NCBI RefSeq assembly: GCF_900116495.1
Contig: NZ_FPAY01000009.1
Span: 124,001 to 188,000, forward strand
Direction of reading: 5' to 3'
Length of the DNA stretch: 64,000 nt
Source: Arthrobacter sp. ov118
GTDB lineage: Bacteria > Actinomycetota > Actinomycetes > Actinomycetales > Micrococcaceae
In this document: positions 40,036-48,345 of the stretch, in pieces
How the letters are laid out: each line of letters begins with the position of its first letter
How positions within the stretch are numbered: position 1 is the stretch's first letter
The notes under the pieces: generated by a model
Database searches by the model: none
Told to the model about the DNA's origin: nothing
What the model saw: the letters and a program-made list of their open reading frames with translations, nothing else
Position numbers and translations under genes: made by a program

Positions 40036-41358
40036 ATGTACTCCGTGAATTTCGCGCTTTACCGGGAGCTGCTCTCCGTCCGCCCCATCAGGCGGCTCCT
40101 ATTGGTCGGGATGATTGCCCGGATACCGCACTCGGCGGCCGGCGTCCTGCTGACTCTGCACATCGTCCTGACCCTCGGCCAGGGCTACGCCGCCGCCGGC
40201 GCAGCAGCCGCCGTCATGACGATCGGCATCGCCGTCGGCGCGCCGTGGCGTGGGCGCCGGGTCGACACCGTGGGGCTGCGCAAGGCGCTTATTCCGTCCG
40301 TCATCTCCGAGACCGTGATCTGGTCGGTCGTCCCGCACGTCTCCTACGAGGTCCTGTTGCCCCTGGTTTTCGTCGGCGGCCTGCTGACACTGCCCATCTT
40401 CAGCGTGGTGCGGCAGTCGCTGGGCGTACTGGCGCCCGGTGAACAGCGCCGCACGGCCTTCGCCCTGGACGCCATCGCCACCGAACTGGTCTTCATGATC
40501 GGCCCCGCGGTCGGCGCCGTCGTGGCGACCAGCGGGCAGTCCGTCCTGGGCCTGACGGTCGTGGGAGTGGCCACGTCCGTCTCGGGACTCTTCCTCATGT
40601 GGTTCAATCCGCCCACCCGCAGCGCTGCCCCAGATGCCGGGCTCGAGGCCGAAGAGCTCGAATGCGCGGAGGGCGCCGTCGTCGCCGCCGCACCGGCCCA
40701 CCTGCAGGAAGCCGCGGCCGAGCTGGCGCCGCTGGCAGCCGCTGCAGAGGAACGGAGGCAGCGTGTTTCCGGCCTGCGGCACAGGGTGAGCCGCAACTTC
40801 AGCTGGTTCACGGCCGCTGTGGCATCCGTGTTCGCTGTCGCGGCCGGCGCCGGCATGGTCCTGAGCGGCACCGACGTCGGGATCGTCGCAGCCCTTCAGA
40901 GCGGAGGCCACGAGGCTGAAATCGGGATCGTCTTCCTCTTCTGGTGCGCAGCCTCGGTGGTGGGCGGCCTGCTCTACGGCGCCATGCACCGGCCGATCTC
41001 GCCGATCTTCCTGCTGCTGGGCATGTCCGCCCTGACCATCCCGATGGCCTTCGCCACCGACACCTGGACCCTCAGCCTGCTCGCGCTGTTGCCCGGTCTG
41101 CTCTGTGCACCGGTGCTGTCCGCGGCCTCGGAAAAAGTGGCAGAGCTGGTTGACGAGAGCCGGCGCGGCGAGGCGATGGGCTGGTACGGATCCTCACTCA
41201 CCGGCGGAGTGGCCCTCGGCGCCCCGCTCGCCGGACTGTTCATCGACGTCATCGGCCCCTCGGCAGGCTTCGTTTCCGTAGGGCTGGCGGGTGTGGCCCT
41301 CTGCCTGGTTGGACTCGTCCTGCAGCGGGCGCGGCGCCGCCGCCTGGCTGCGGCCTGA
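40036..41358 (+). CDS. MFS transporter
   Basis: 440 aa with about twelve hydrophobic segments in two halves, separated by a long Ala/Glu-rich cytoplasmic loop (about residues 200-250). The first loop shows a degenerate motif A (GAPWRGRRVDTVGLRKAL), the usual mark of this superfamily. GTG 40045 is an alternative start. Likely a drug or metabolite efflux pump; the substrate is unknown. It follows the his/SseB run and is closed by a large hairpin. Confidence 0.88.
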   Translation: MYSVNFALYRELLSVRPIRRLLLVGMIARIPHSAAGVLLTLHIVLTLGQGYAAAGAAAAVMTIGIAVGAPWRGRRVDTVGLRKALIPSVISETVIWSVVPHVSYEVLLPLVFVGGLLTLPIFSVVRQSLGVLAPGEQRRTAFALDAIATELVFMIGPAVGAVVATSGQSVLGLTVVGVATSVSGLFLMWFNPPTRSAAPDAGLEAEELECAEGAVVAAAPAHLQEAAAELAPLAAAAEERRQRVSGLRHRVSRNFSWFTAAVASVFAVAAGAGMVLSGTDVGIVAALQSGGHEAEIGIVFLFWCAASVVGGLLYGAMHRPISPIFLLLGMSALTIPMAFATDTWTLSLLALLPGLLCAPVLSAASEKVAELVDESRRGEAMGWYGSSLTGGVALGAPLAGLFIDVIGPSAGFVSVGLAGVALCLVGLVLQRARRRRLAAA

Positions 41359-41391
41359 GCGTTCGCCGGACGCCGCCGGTCGGTCGTTAAC

Positions 41392-41432
41392 GACGCCGGC
41401 GGGCGGACCTGGCTGGTCCGCCCGCCGGCGTC
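41392..41432. terminator. Bidirectional terminator hairpin between MFS and DUF1844 genes
   Basis: A perfect 18-bp inverted repeat (stem 41392-41409 with 41415-41432, core GGGCGGACC/GGTCCGCCC) with a TGGCT loop lies between two convergent genes. The U-tracts are weak on both sides. Confidence 0.75.
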
Positions 41433-41463
41433 TACTGGCTCAAAGCTTTAGTTGACTGATGCT

Positions 41464-41850
41464 TTAGTTCACTGGGCCGGTGTACTTCTCGCCCGGACCC
41501 TTGCCCGGGGCGTCCGGGATAGTCGATTCCTCGCGGAAGGCCAACTGGAGCGAGCGCAGTCCATCGCGCAACGGGCCGGCGTGCTGTGAGCCGATTTCCG
41601 GTGCAGCGGCGGTCACCAGGCCGGCAAGGGCGGTGATCAGCTTGCGGGCCTCGTCCAGGTCCTTGAGCTCCTGGGCATTTTCCTCGGCGGCGAGGCCGAG
41701 CTTCACTGCGGCGGCACTCATCAGGTGCACGGCGGCGGTGGTGATGACTTCGATTGCGGGGACTTCCGAGATGTCGCGGATCTGGGCCGACACGTCGGCC
41801 GGGGCGGCCGTGGACTCGAAAACGTGGGAATTACGGTCTGAAGTGCTCAT
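41464..41850 (-). CDS. DUF1844 family protein
   Basis: 128 aa from the ATG at 41850. The family core is VPAIEVITTAAVHLMSAAAVKLGL ... DLDEARKLITALAGLVTAA, followed by LRDGLRSLQLAFREES. Small, helical, cytoplasmic, function unknown. In actinobacteria it is typically placed back to back with infC, as here. Confidence 0.9.
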   Translation of the reverse strand: MSTSDRNSHVFESTAAPADVSAQIRDISEVPAIEVITTAAVHLMSAAAVKLGLAAEENAQELKDLDEARKLITALAGLVTAAAPEIGSQHAGPLRDGLRSLQLAFREESTIPDAPGKGPGEKYTGPVN

Positions 41851-41939
41851 GCTGGTAAGCTTGTCACAGACCGACTGAATGTCGTTATTCTCAGGGGGCG
41901 GCCGGCGACGCATACGTGCGTTGAGCGGGTGTCTTTCTG

Positions 41940-41945
41940 TAGGAT
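41940..41945 (+). promoter_or_regulatory. -10 element of infC operon promoter
   Basis: TAGGAT. The transcript would start near 41952 and carry a leader of about 250 nt before infC. Confidence 0.5.
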
Positions 41946-41951
41946 TGGCTT

Positions 41952-42199
41952 TTAGTTTGCAAGCGGAGTTCTCTCCCACCCGCGTCAGCCGCGAAACTTC
42001 CTTCGGGAAGCCCCTCCCTCGCAGGAGTCAAGGTTGCCGGGTACCTGGTCGGGCATTACCTCGGACTCCGGTCCGATGGATGTGCATGCCGCCTCCCTGA
42101 GGCCGGCAGCTCCGATCTCGAGGCCTTCGATTGCTCCGGCAATTGGGGGCCTTCTCTTTTTGCCGGTGGAATACCCCTCACGAACACAGGAGCTTTAAC
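41952..42199 (+). promoter_or_regulatory. Structured infC leader RNA
   Basis: Contains a UUCG-tetraloop hairpin (CTTCC-TTCG-GGAAG, 41997-42010), a perfect six-bp hairpin (TCGGAC-TCCG-GTCCGA, 42061-42076), then an intrinsic terminator (42121-42161) with a competing pairing CCGGCAA (42136-42142) to TTGCCGG (42160-42166). This is the layout of a transcription-attenuation leader. By analogy with L20-controlled infC leaders in Firmicutes, L20 from this operon is the likely ligand. Confidence 0.6.
42121..42161 (+). terminator. Intrinsic terminator/attenuator ahead of infC
   Basis: 14-bp stem: AGGCCTTCGATTGC with GCAATTGGGGGCCT (a few G-U pairs), TCCG loop, followed by TCTCTTTTT. It lies 39 nt before the infC start, so it must be read through for infC-rpmI-rplT expression. 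Confidence 0.8.
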
Positions 42200-43348
42200 A
42201 TTAGCGAGCCAAGAATCAATGAGCGTATCCGCGTCCCCGAGGTGCGGCTGGTCGGCCCTGCAGGCGAACAGGTAGGAATCGTCCGTATTGAGGATGCCCT
42301 GCGTTTGGCTGCCGAGTCCGACCTTGATCTCGTTGAAGTTGCACCGCAGGCCAAGCCTCCGGTGTGCAAGCTGATGGACTTCGGCAAGTACAAGTACGAA
42401 GCCGCTGTCAAGGCGCGCGAGGCCCGGAAGAACCAGACCAACACGGTCCTGAAGGAAATCCGTTTCCGCCTGAAGATCGACACCCACGACTACGAGACGA
42501 AGCGCGGCCACGCGCTCCGCTTCCTCGGTGCCGGCGACAAGGTCAAGGCCATGATCCAGTTCCGCGGCCGTGAGCAGCAGCGCCCCGAAATGGGCATCCG
42601 TCTGCTGCAGCGCTTCGCCGAGGACGTCGCCGAAGTAGGCGTTGTGGAGTCCAGCCCGCGGATCGATGGCCGCAACATGGTCATGGTGGTGGGCCCGCTG
42701 AAGAACAAGGCTGAAGCCAAGGCGGAGGCGCGCCGCGCAACGCAGCGTGCAGAAGCCAAGGCGGAGAACGAAGCCAAGGCGTCTGGCCGTGTGGATGTCT
42801 CAGGTGGCAACGCACCGCTGACCCAGACGCTGTCGGATCTCCTGCCGGAAGGCTTTGCCGCTGCAACGGAGGCTCCGGCGACGGAAGCCCCCGCCGCCGA
42901 GGCGCCCGCGGCCGAAGAGACCCAGGCCGAAGAGGTCAAGGTCGAAGAGGTCAAGGTCGAAGAGGCCAAGGTCGAAGAGACCGCGGCCGCGCAGGCCCCG
43001 GTCGAAGAGGCCAAGGCTGCCGAGGCTCCGGCCCAGGAAGCACCGAAGGAAGCTGCTCCCAAGGCGGCCGAGAAGCCGGCAGAAGCGAAGGCTCCCGCGG
43101 CTCCGAAGGCGGCGGAGAAGCCCGCTGCAGCGAAGGCTCCCGCGGCTCCGAAGGCAGCCCCGGCGCCTGCAGCCAAGGCATCCGAGGAAAAGGCGCCTGA
43201 GGAAAAGGCCGCTCCGGCCGCTCCGGCTGCAGCTCCGAAGCCGGTCGCTGCTCCGAAGCCGGTGCCGAGGCCTTCAGCGCCGAAGCCCGCCGCGCGGCCG
43301 GCCGCCCCCCGGGCTGCGGCCAAGCCTGGCAGCAAGAAGACCAACTAG
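42200..43348 (+). CDS. infC: Translation initiation factor IF-3 with long C-terminal extension, AUU start
   Basis: 382 aa from the ATT at 42200, placed 7 nt after AGGAG (42188-42192). The sequence then reads ISEPRINERIRVPEVRLVG, the normal IF-3 beginning; no ATG or GTG fits. AUU starts on infC are the classical device by which IF-3 limits its own synthesis. Residues 1-75 are the N-domain and about 80-170 the C-domain (RFRLKIDTHDYETKRGHALRFL, VMVVGPLK). About 200 further residues are Ala/Glu/Lys/Pro-rich with EEVKVEEAKVEE-type repeats, doubling the usual length. Confidence 0.95.
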   Translation: MSEPRINERIRVPEVRLVGPAGEQVGIVRIEDALRLAAESDLDLVEVAPQAKPPVCKLMDFGKYKYEAAVKAREARKNQTNTVLKEIRFRLKIDTHDYETKRGHALRFLGAGDKVKAMIQFRGREQQRPEMGIRLLQRFAEDVAEVGVVESSPRIDGRNMVMVVGPLKNKAEAKAEARRATQRAEAKAENEAKASGRVDVSGGNAPLTQTLSDLLPEGFAAATEAPATEAPAAEAPAAEETQAEEVKVEEVKVEEAKVEETAAAQAPVEEAKAAEAPAQEAPKEAAPKAAEKPAEAKAPAAPKAAEKPAAAKAPAAPKAAPAPAAKASEEKAPEEKAAPAAPAAAPKPVAAPKPVPRPSAPKPAARPAAPRAAAKPGSKKTN

Positions 43349-43463
43349 TTCACGGCTGCCGGACAGCAATGTCCGGCAGCAAGCAACCAGCACGCCGCCC
43401 GCAGGGGCGGCTGCACGAAAGAGCTGCAGACTTTTCTGCGGATACGTAAGGAGATCGGTTCCC

Positions 43464-43658
43464 ATGCCGAAGATGAAGACCCACAGCGGTGCTAAGAAGC
43501 GCTTCAAGCTGACCGGTAGCGGCAAGCTGCGCCGCCAGCAGGCCAACCGCCGCCACTACCTCGAGCACAAGTCCTCGCGGCTGACCCGTCGCCTTGCCGG
43601 CGACAAGATCGTCTTCAAGGGCGACGCCAAGGTCATCCGCAAGATGCTCGGCATCTAA
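43464..43658 (+). CDS. rpmI: 50S ribosomal protein L35
   Basis: 64 aa. Typical L35: MPKMKTHSGAKKRFK, then GSGKLRRQQANRRHYLEHKSS by parts, ending VIRKMLGI. Very basic. Second gene of the infC-rpmI-rplT operon, with AAGGAG at 43448-43453. Confidence 0.98.
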   Translation: MPKMKTHSGAKKRFKLTGSGKLRRQQANRRHYLEHKSSRLTRRLAGDKIVFKGDAKVIRKMLGI

Positions 43659-43780
43659 GTTCCAAGTTCCCTGGCTGTTCGCCACCTGGCAGCGGTCAAC
43701 TACCAAAAAGGCTTCTCAGGCCAGCCGGACTACTTCCGGCAGTAGACGCTTGGGATCAGAATTTTCGAAGGAGTACGCAC

Positions 43781-44236
43781 GTGGCACGTGTGAAGAGGGC
43801 AGTAAACGCCCACAAGAAGCGCCGGGTTATCCTCGAACGCGCAAAGGGCTACCGTGGACAGCGTTCACGCCTGTACCGCAAGGCCAAAGAGCAGCTGCTG
43901 CACTCGTTTGTGTACAGCTACGGCGACCGCAAGAAGAAGAAGGGCGACTTCCGCCGTCTTTGGATCCAGCGCATCAACGCTGCATCCCGCGCCAACGGCC
44001 TGACCTACAACCGCCTGATCCAGGGCCTGAAGGCCGCTGAGGTTGAGGTTGACCGCCGCATGCTGGCCGAGCTCGCCGTTTCCGACGCCAACGCCTTCGC
44101 CGCGCTGGTCCAGGTCGCCAAGGATGCGCTGCCCGCCGACACGTCCGCTCCGGCCGTCCAGGCCGAGGCCGCTGCCGCTCCGAAGGCTGCCAAGAAGGCT
44201 CCGGCCAAGAAGGCAACCGCCGAGGCCGCAAAGTAG
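43781..44236 (+). CDS. rplT: 50S ribosomal protein L20 with C-terminal tail
   Basis: 151 aa from GTG 43781. Core residues 1-117 match L20 (VKRAVNAHKKRRVIL, KGYRGQRSRLYRKAKEQLLHS, WIQRINAASRANGLTYN). About 30 further residues are Ala/Lys-rich (KAAKKAPAKKATAEAAK), similar in composition to the IF-3 tail in the same operon. L20 organises 23S rRNA early in 50S assembly and is the probable autoregulator of the operon. Confidence 0.97.
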   Translation: MARVKRAVNAHKKRRVILERAKGYRGQRSRLYRKAKEQLLHSFVYSYGDRKKKKGDFRRLWIQRINAASRANGLTYNRLIQGLKAAEVEVDRRMLAELAVSDANAFAALVQVAKDALPADTSAPAVQAEAAAAPKAAKKAPAKKATAEAAK

Positions 44237-44289
44237 TTCCTGCAGCCGTCCAAGGACTGCTCCGTTCAAGAACCTGCTGCGAGAGCAAC

Positions 44290-44295
44290 TAAGGT
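44290..44295 (+). promoter_or_regulatory. -10 element of leaderless rRNA methyltransferase promoter
   Basis: TAAGGT, 6 nt before ATG 44302. Confidence 0.5.
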
Positions 44296-44301
44296 TCTTA
44301 T

Positions 44302-45198
44302 ATGAACGAAACCGGGCGCCCGCAAGACTTTCCACTCTCCAATCCCCGAGCCGATCGGGTGCGGGACGTGGCAAAGCTTGCCGGGCGCCCGGCCCGTTTA
44401 AAGCGCGGGCAGTTCCTGGCCGAAGGCCCGCAAGCAGTGGGTGAGGCCCTGGCCCTGCACCAGAAGCGGATTGCGGCGGGGGAGCCCGGCATCGTCCGCG
44501 AAGTGTTCGCCAGCGGGGCCTGCCTGGACCGGCATCCGGAACTGGAGAAACTCGCCGAGGGAACCAACGCCCGGCTCGCCACCGACGATGTACTCGCCGC
44601 CATGGCGGATACGGTCAACCCGCAGGGAATCATCGCCGTCTGCACGTTCCTCGATGTCAGCCTCGAGGAAGTGCTGGATGCAGCGCCGAAGCTGATCGCC
44701 GTCCTGTGCCAGGTCCGGGACCCCGGCAACGCCGGCACCGTCCTCCGCGCGGCCGATGCGGCAGGTGCTGACGCCGTCGTCCTGACCGGCTCCAGCGTTG
44801 ACATCTACAACCCCAAGGCAGTCCGCTCGACGGCGGGGTCCCTCTTCCACCTGCCGATCGTCCTCGGCGCCGATGTGGCGGAGCTGGTGGCCCGTTGCAA
44901 GGAGCGGGGTATCGGTGTGCTCGCCGCCGACGGGTACGGCCAGCTGAACCTGGACCGGCTCCAGGACGAGAACGCGGCCCGCCGGCTCGGGGCTTCAGCA
45001 GCGGAATCGGCCTACGCCCTGGAGAAGCCCACAGCGTGGCTCTTCGGCAACGAGGCGCAGGGGCTGTCCGAGGATGAAATCGCCCTGGCCGACCACCGCG
45101 TGGCCGTGCCGGTCTATGGGGAAGCGGAAAGCCTTAACCTCGGCACCGCGGCAACAGTGTGCCTCTACGCCAGTGCTCGCTCGCAGCAGGCACCCTAG
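44302..45198 (+). CDS. TrmH/SpoU-family RNA 2'-O-methyltransferase
   Basis: 298 aa. An N-terminal substrate-binding domain (RLKRGQFLAEGPQAVGEAL) precedes the SPOUT knot with the three motifs: NAGTVLRAADAAGADAVVL, WLFGNEAQGLS and VPVYGEAESLNLGTAATVCLY. Likely methylates a 23S rRNA ribose (RlmB/TsnR type); the exact site is unknown. It has its own -10 element after rplT. Confidence 0.92.
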   Translation: MNETGRPQDFPLSNPRADRVRDVAKLAGRPARLKRGQFLAEGPQAVGEALALHQKRIAAGEPGIVREVFASGACLDRHPELEKLAEGTNARLATDDVLAAMADTVNPQGIIAVCTFLDVSLEEVLDAAPKLIAVLCQVRDPGNAGTVLRAADAAGADAVVLTGSSVDIYNPKAVRSTAGSLFHLPIVLGADVAELVARCKERGIGVLAADGYGQLNLDRLQDENAARRLGASAAESAYALEKPTAWLFGNEAQGLSEDEIALADHRVAVPVYGEAESLNLGTAATVCLYASARSQQAP

Positions 45199-45226
45199 GG
45201 CCCGGCGCCGGCCGGAACCGGGCCAC

Positions 45227-45260
45227 AAAAAAGCGGGGCCCGCCTAAAGGTGGGCTCCGC
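45227..45260 (-). terminator. Rho-independent terminator after glsB-type gene
   Basis: 13-bp stem (GCGGGGCCCGCCT with AGGTGGGCTCCGC, two G-U pairs) and, on the minus strand, a following U6 run. Ends the minus-strand transcript; it could also act weakly on the plus strand. Confidence 0.85.
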
Positions 45261-45307
45261 CGTCGTACTGTAACTGCCGCGAAGTGCGCGGTCAGTGCCG
45301 TGCAGAA

Positions 45308-45574
45308 TTAGGTGGTCTTGTTGCGTCCTGTGATGGCGCCGTAGATGCCTGCAACCGCGAGGCCACCGACAATGGCCAGGAGCCAGGAACCGAGGTTCCA
45401 GAATTCCATTTTGCCGCCGCCGAACAGAAGATCGCCGATCCAGCCACCGACAATGGCTCCGACGACGCCGAGAACGAGGCTGGTAACCCAACCGCCGCCG
45501 ACCCTGCCGGGCATAACTGCCTTGACGATTGCACCTACTATGAGTCCGAGAATGATCCAGCCAAGAAAGCCCAT
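45308..45574 (-). CDS. GlsB/YeaQ/YmgE family stress-response membrane protein
   Basis: 88 aa from the ATG at 45574, preceded by AGGAGG on the minus strand. Three glycine-rich transmembrane helices (FLGWIILGLIVGAIVKAV, VTSLVLGVVGAIVGGWI, LLAIVGGLAVAGIYGAI), the transglycosylase-associated protein fold. Linked to general envelope and acid stress; mechanism unknown. Single-gene unit with its own terminator. Confidence 0.92.
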   Translation of the reverse strand: MGFLGWIILGLIVGAIVKAVMPGRVGGGWVTSLVLGVVGAIVGGWIGDLLFGGGKMEFWNLGSWLLAIVGGLAVAGIYGAITGRNKTT

Positions 45575-45803
45575 GTCTCCTCCTACATATTCGTCGGCAT
45601 CCAAATTGTGAATCCCGAACATGGCTTCAAGCTAACATAGGCCGGATTGCTTGTCAGCAGGGGAGTGCCCAATCGTTACGTGGCCGCGTCGGTCCCTGCG
45701 GCGATTCGGCGGCCGTCCTGAAACGGGTACGGTATTCCTTGGGCGCCGGGTTTTCCGGGGTCCGGTGTACACCGGGGTAAGAACCCGAAAAGGAGAAGCG
45801 CAC

Positions 45804-46724
45804 GTGGCTGCAAATGGCGGTACCAAGGCGATAGTGGCGGCACTGGCCGCCAACCTGACCATCGCCGTTTTGAAGTTCCTCGCCTACTTTTTGACGCTGT
45901 CCTCATCCATGCTGGCCGAGGCGATCCACTCGGTGGCAGATTCCGGCAACCAGCTGCTGCTCCTGGTGGGCGGCAAGCGCTCCCAGCGGGAAGCCAGCCC
46001 GGAACATCCCTTCGGTTATGGCCGTGAGCGCTACATCTATGCCTTCATCGTCTCGATTGTGCTTTTCAGCGTCGGCGGCCTGTTTGCCCTGTATGAGGCA
46101 TGGGAAAAGATCCAGCACCCGCACGCCATCGAAGGCGACTTCTGGTGGGTGCCGCTCGCAGTGCTGGTCGGCGCGATTATTGCCGAATCGTTCTCGTTCC
46201 GGACGGCGATCGCTGAATCCAACCCCCTCCGCGGAAAGCAGAGCTGGGTAAAATTCATCCGCAATGCCAAACAGCCCGAGCTCCCGGTGATCCTGCTAGA
46301 GGACTTCGGCGCCCTGGTGGGCCTGGTGTTTGCCCTCTTCGGTGTGGGGCTGACGCTCATCACCGGGAACGGCATCTGGGATGGACTCGGTACAGCCATG
46401 ATCGGCCTGTTGCTGGTGGCGATCGCCGTGGTGCTGGCGATGGAGACCAAGTCCCTGCTGCTGGGTGAGTCCGCCACCCGCGATGACGTCGCCAAGATCC
46501 GTGCCGCGATCGAAGCCGACGGCACGGACATCATCCACCTGAAAACCATGCACCTGGGCCCTGAAGAGCTGCTGGTGGCGGCGAAGATCGGCATTGGCCG
46601 CACGGACTCGGGCCAGGACATTGCGAAGGCGATTGACGCCGCAGAGATCCGGATCCGCGAGGCCGTTCCGATCGCGCGGGTCATCTACCTGGAGCCTGAT
46701 GTGCAGCGGGTCAGCTCGTCCTGA
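45804..46724 (+). CDS. Cation diffusion facilitator family transporter
   Basis: 306 aa from GTG 45804, chosen because AAGGAG lies 8 nt upstream. Motifs are MLAEAIHSVADSGNQLLLL (metal-binding His and Asp of helix II), HPFGYGRERYIYAFIV, and later helices with ILLEDFGALVGLVFALFG. The C-terminal cytoplasmic domain is DIIHLKTMHLGPEELLVAAKIG. Exports Zn2+, Fe2+ or similar ions by proton exchange; the ion cannot be assigned. Closed by a strong terminator. Confidence 0.93.
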   Translation: MAANGGTKAIVAALAANLTIAVLKFLAYFLTLSSSMLAEAIHSVADSGNQLLLLVGGKRSQREASPEHPFGYGRERYIYAFIVSIVLFSVGGLFALYEAWEKIQHPHAIEGDFWWVPLAVLVGAIIAESFSFRTAIAESNPLRGKQSWVKFIRNAKQPELPVILLEDFGALVGLVFALFGVGLTLITGNGIWDGLGTAMIGLLLVAIAVVLAMETKSLLLGESATRDDVAKIRAAIEADGTDIIHLKTMHLGPEELLVAAKIGIGRTDSGQDIAKAIDAAEIRIREAVPIARVIYLEPDVQRVSSS

Positions 46725-46753
46725 TCCCCAGCAGTAAGAGGCAGTGCACAAAG

Positions 46754-46797
46754 AACGGCAGCCGGGTCCAGTTTTCCACTGGACCCGGCTGCCGTTT
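46754..46797. terminator. Bidirectional Rho-independent terminator
   Basis: Perfect 19-bp stem (arms 46754-46772 and 46778-46796, core GGCAGCCGGGTCCAGT/ACTGGACCCGGCTGCC) with a five-base loop. TTTCTT follows on the plus strand and a short U-rich stretch on the minus strand. Lies between the convergent CDF and MFS genes. Confidence 0.9.
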
Positions 46798-46850
46798 CTT
46801 ATGCGCGTGGACCCGGTTGCTGAGCCTCCGCTGCGGTGAGGAGAGAGTGG

Positions 46851-48059
46851 TCAGGCGACCAGAGGCCGCCGGCGTTCCACCGCGCCGCTGATCGCGGCCA
46901 CGCCGAGGCCCAAAACGGCAAGGACGGCACCCACGAGCGCGGGCGCGACGTAACCCCAGCCCCAGGCAATGACCAGGCCGCCCAGGAAAGCGCCGAGGGC
47001 GTTGGCGACGTTGAGCGCCGCATGGTTCAACGAGGACGCCAGCGATGGCGCATCAGGAGAAGCATCCAGAAGCCGGGTCTGGAGCGCCGGTACCAGCATG
47101 GACCCCGCCGCCCCCACCACGAAGACCATGAGCAGCGCGGACCAGGCCCAGTGGACGGCGACGGCATAGACCACGAGGGCGACGGCCGTGGCAGGCAGCA
47201 CCCAGTAAATCGTCCCCATGACGGACCTGTCGGCGATCCTGCCGCCGATGATATTGCCCACCACCATGCCCACGCCGTACAGGGCCACGACCAGCGGCAG
47301 CCAGACCGCCGGGAGGCCCGCCACAGATGTCATGGTGTGGGAAATGTACGTGTAGGTGGCGAAGAAACCGCCGAAGCCAACGATGCCGACCAAAATGGCG
47401 AACCACACCTGGAGCCGCTTGAGCGCGCCGAGCTCGCGGCGGAAGCTGGCATCGGCGTGCGGCTTCTGGAACGGTACGAACTTCCACAGCATGACCAGGG
47501 TGACGACGCCGATCAGGCCGACCAGCAGGAACAGGAGCCGCCACCCGTAGCTCTGGCCAAGCCAGGTGGCGAAAGGCACTCCGACAACGTTGGACACCGT
47601 CAGTCCGGCCATGACCATCGAAATTGCCCAGCCGCGCTTGGTCGGCGCCACGAGGGAAGCGGCAATCACGGCGGCGACGCCCAAGAACGCCCCGTGGGGC
47701 AGTCCCGCGGCGAACCGGGAGACCAGCATGGAGCCGTAGTCCGGGGCCAGGAAGGAACTGAGGTTGGCGATGCTGAAGAAGAGCATGAGCCCCAGGGCAA
47801 GATACTTCCTCGGGAGTTTGGCACCGACGGCGGCCAGTACGGGCGCCCCGACAACGACGCCGAGGGCGTAGGCCGAGATGAGGTGGCCAGCCTCCGGTGT
47901 GGTGATGTTCAGGCCTTGTTCGATCTCTTTGAGCAGGCCCATCATGGTGAATTCTGTGGTGCCGATGCCGAAACCGCCCATCGCCAGGGCAAGGATGGCC
48001 AGGGCGAGGTGGCGGGTGCCGGTCTTGGACGACACCGGAGCTTGTGTGGTGGAAGTCAT
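46851..48059 (-). CDS. MFS transporter, DHA1/AraJ-like
   Basis: 402 aa with twelve hydrophobic segments. The start LALAILALAMGGFGIGTTEFTMMGLLKEIEQGLNITTPEAGHLISAYALGVVVGAPV, taken in parts, is the hallmark of the AraJ/YdhP sugar- or drug-efflux group, with a motif A-like AAVGAKLPRKYLAL loop. The substrate is not known. An unusually A/T-rich promoter lies 45-70 bp upstream. Confidence 0.9.
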   Translation of the reverse strand: MTSTTQAPVSSKTGTRHLALAILALAMGGFGIGTTEFTMMGLLKEIEQGLNITTPEAGHLISAYALGVVVGAPVLAAVGAKLPRKYLALGLMLFFSIANLSSFLAPDYGSMLVSRFAAGLPHGAFLGVAAVIAASLVAPTKRGWAISMVMAGLTVSNVVGVPFATWLGQSYGWRLLFLLVGLIGVVTLVMLWKFVPFQKPHADASFRRELGALKRLQVWFAILVGIVGFGGFFATYTYISHTMTSVAGLPAVWLPLVVALYGVGMVVGNIIGGRIADRSVMGTIYWVLPATAVALVVYAVAVHWAWSALLMVFVVGAAGSMLVPALQTRLLDASPDAPSLASSLNHAALNVANALGAFLGGLVIAWGWGYVAPALVGAVLAVLGLGVAAISGAVERRRPLVA

Positions 48060-48101
48060 TCGTCTTTCGGGTGGTTTCCGGGAAGTGCCGGGAGGAGGCG
48101 G

Positions 48102-48130
48102 CCAAATAAATATGTTTTATATGGAACGGG
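48102..48130 (-). promoter_or_regulatory. A/T-rich promoter or operator of the MFS gene
   Basis: An island of A/T (minus strand CCATATAAAACATATTTATT) in otherwise GC-rich DNA, 45-70 bp before the MFS ATG. It offers several -10-like hexamers (CATATT, TATTTA) and a direct repeat CATAT. It may bind a regulator; no family-specific palindrome is evident. Confidence 0.45.
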
Positions 48131-48332
48131 GAGGGGGCGCCGGATATTCCGCAGATGCGCGGGCGGCGACCTTCCTATTGTCCCTTAACCGGTCCTGCGG
48201 TCTGCCGCCCGGTGCCGTCCCTCCGGTCTGCCGGCCCTCCGGTCCGGTAGCGGGTGCCGGTCCCGCCCGTTCCCGCCCGTTCCCGGCGGCGCTCCCGGCG
48301 GCGCTCCCGGCTGACGCCAGAAGGTCCGCGCT

Positions 48333-48338
48333 TAGACT
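48333..48338 (+). promoter_or_regulatory. -10 element of leaderless NUDIX promoter
   Basis: TAGACT, 7 nt before GTG 48346; this defines the short NUDIX start. Confidence 0.5.
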
Positions 48339-48345
48339 TGGGTGC

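Noticed and set aside
41392..41432. Transposon end or attachment site suggested by the perfect 18-bp inverted repeat
   Set aside because: It lies exactly between two convergent genes with a five-base loop and no flanking direct repeats. A bidirectional terminator explains it better.
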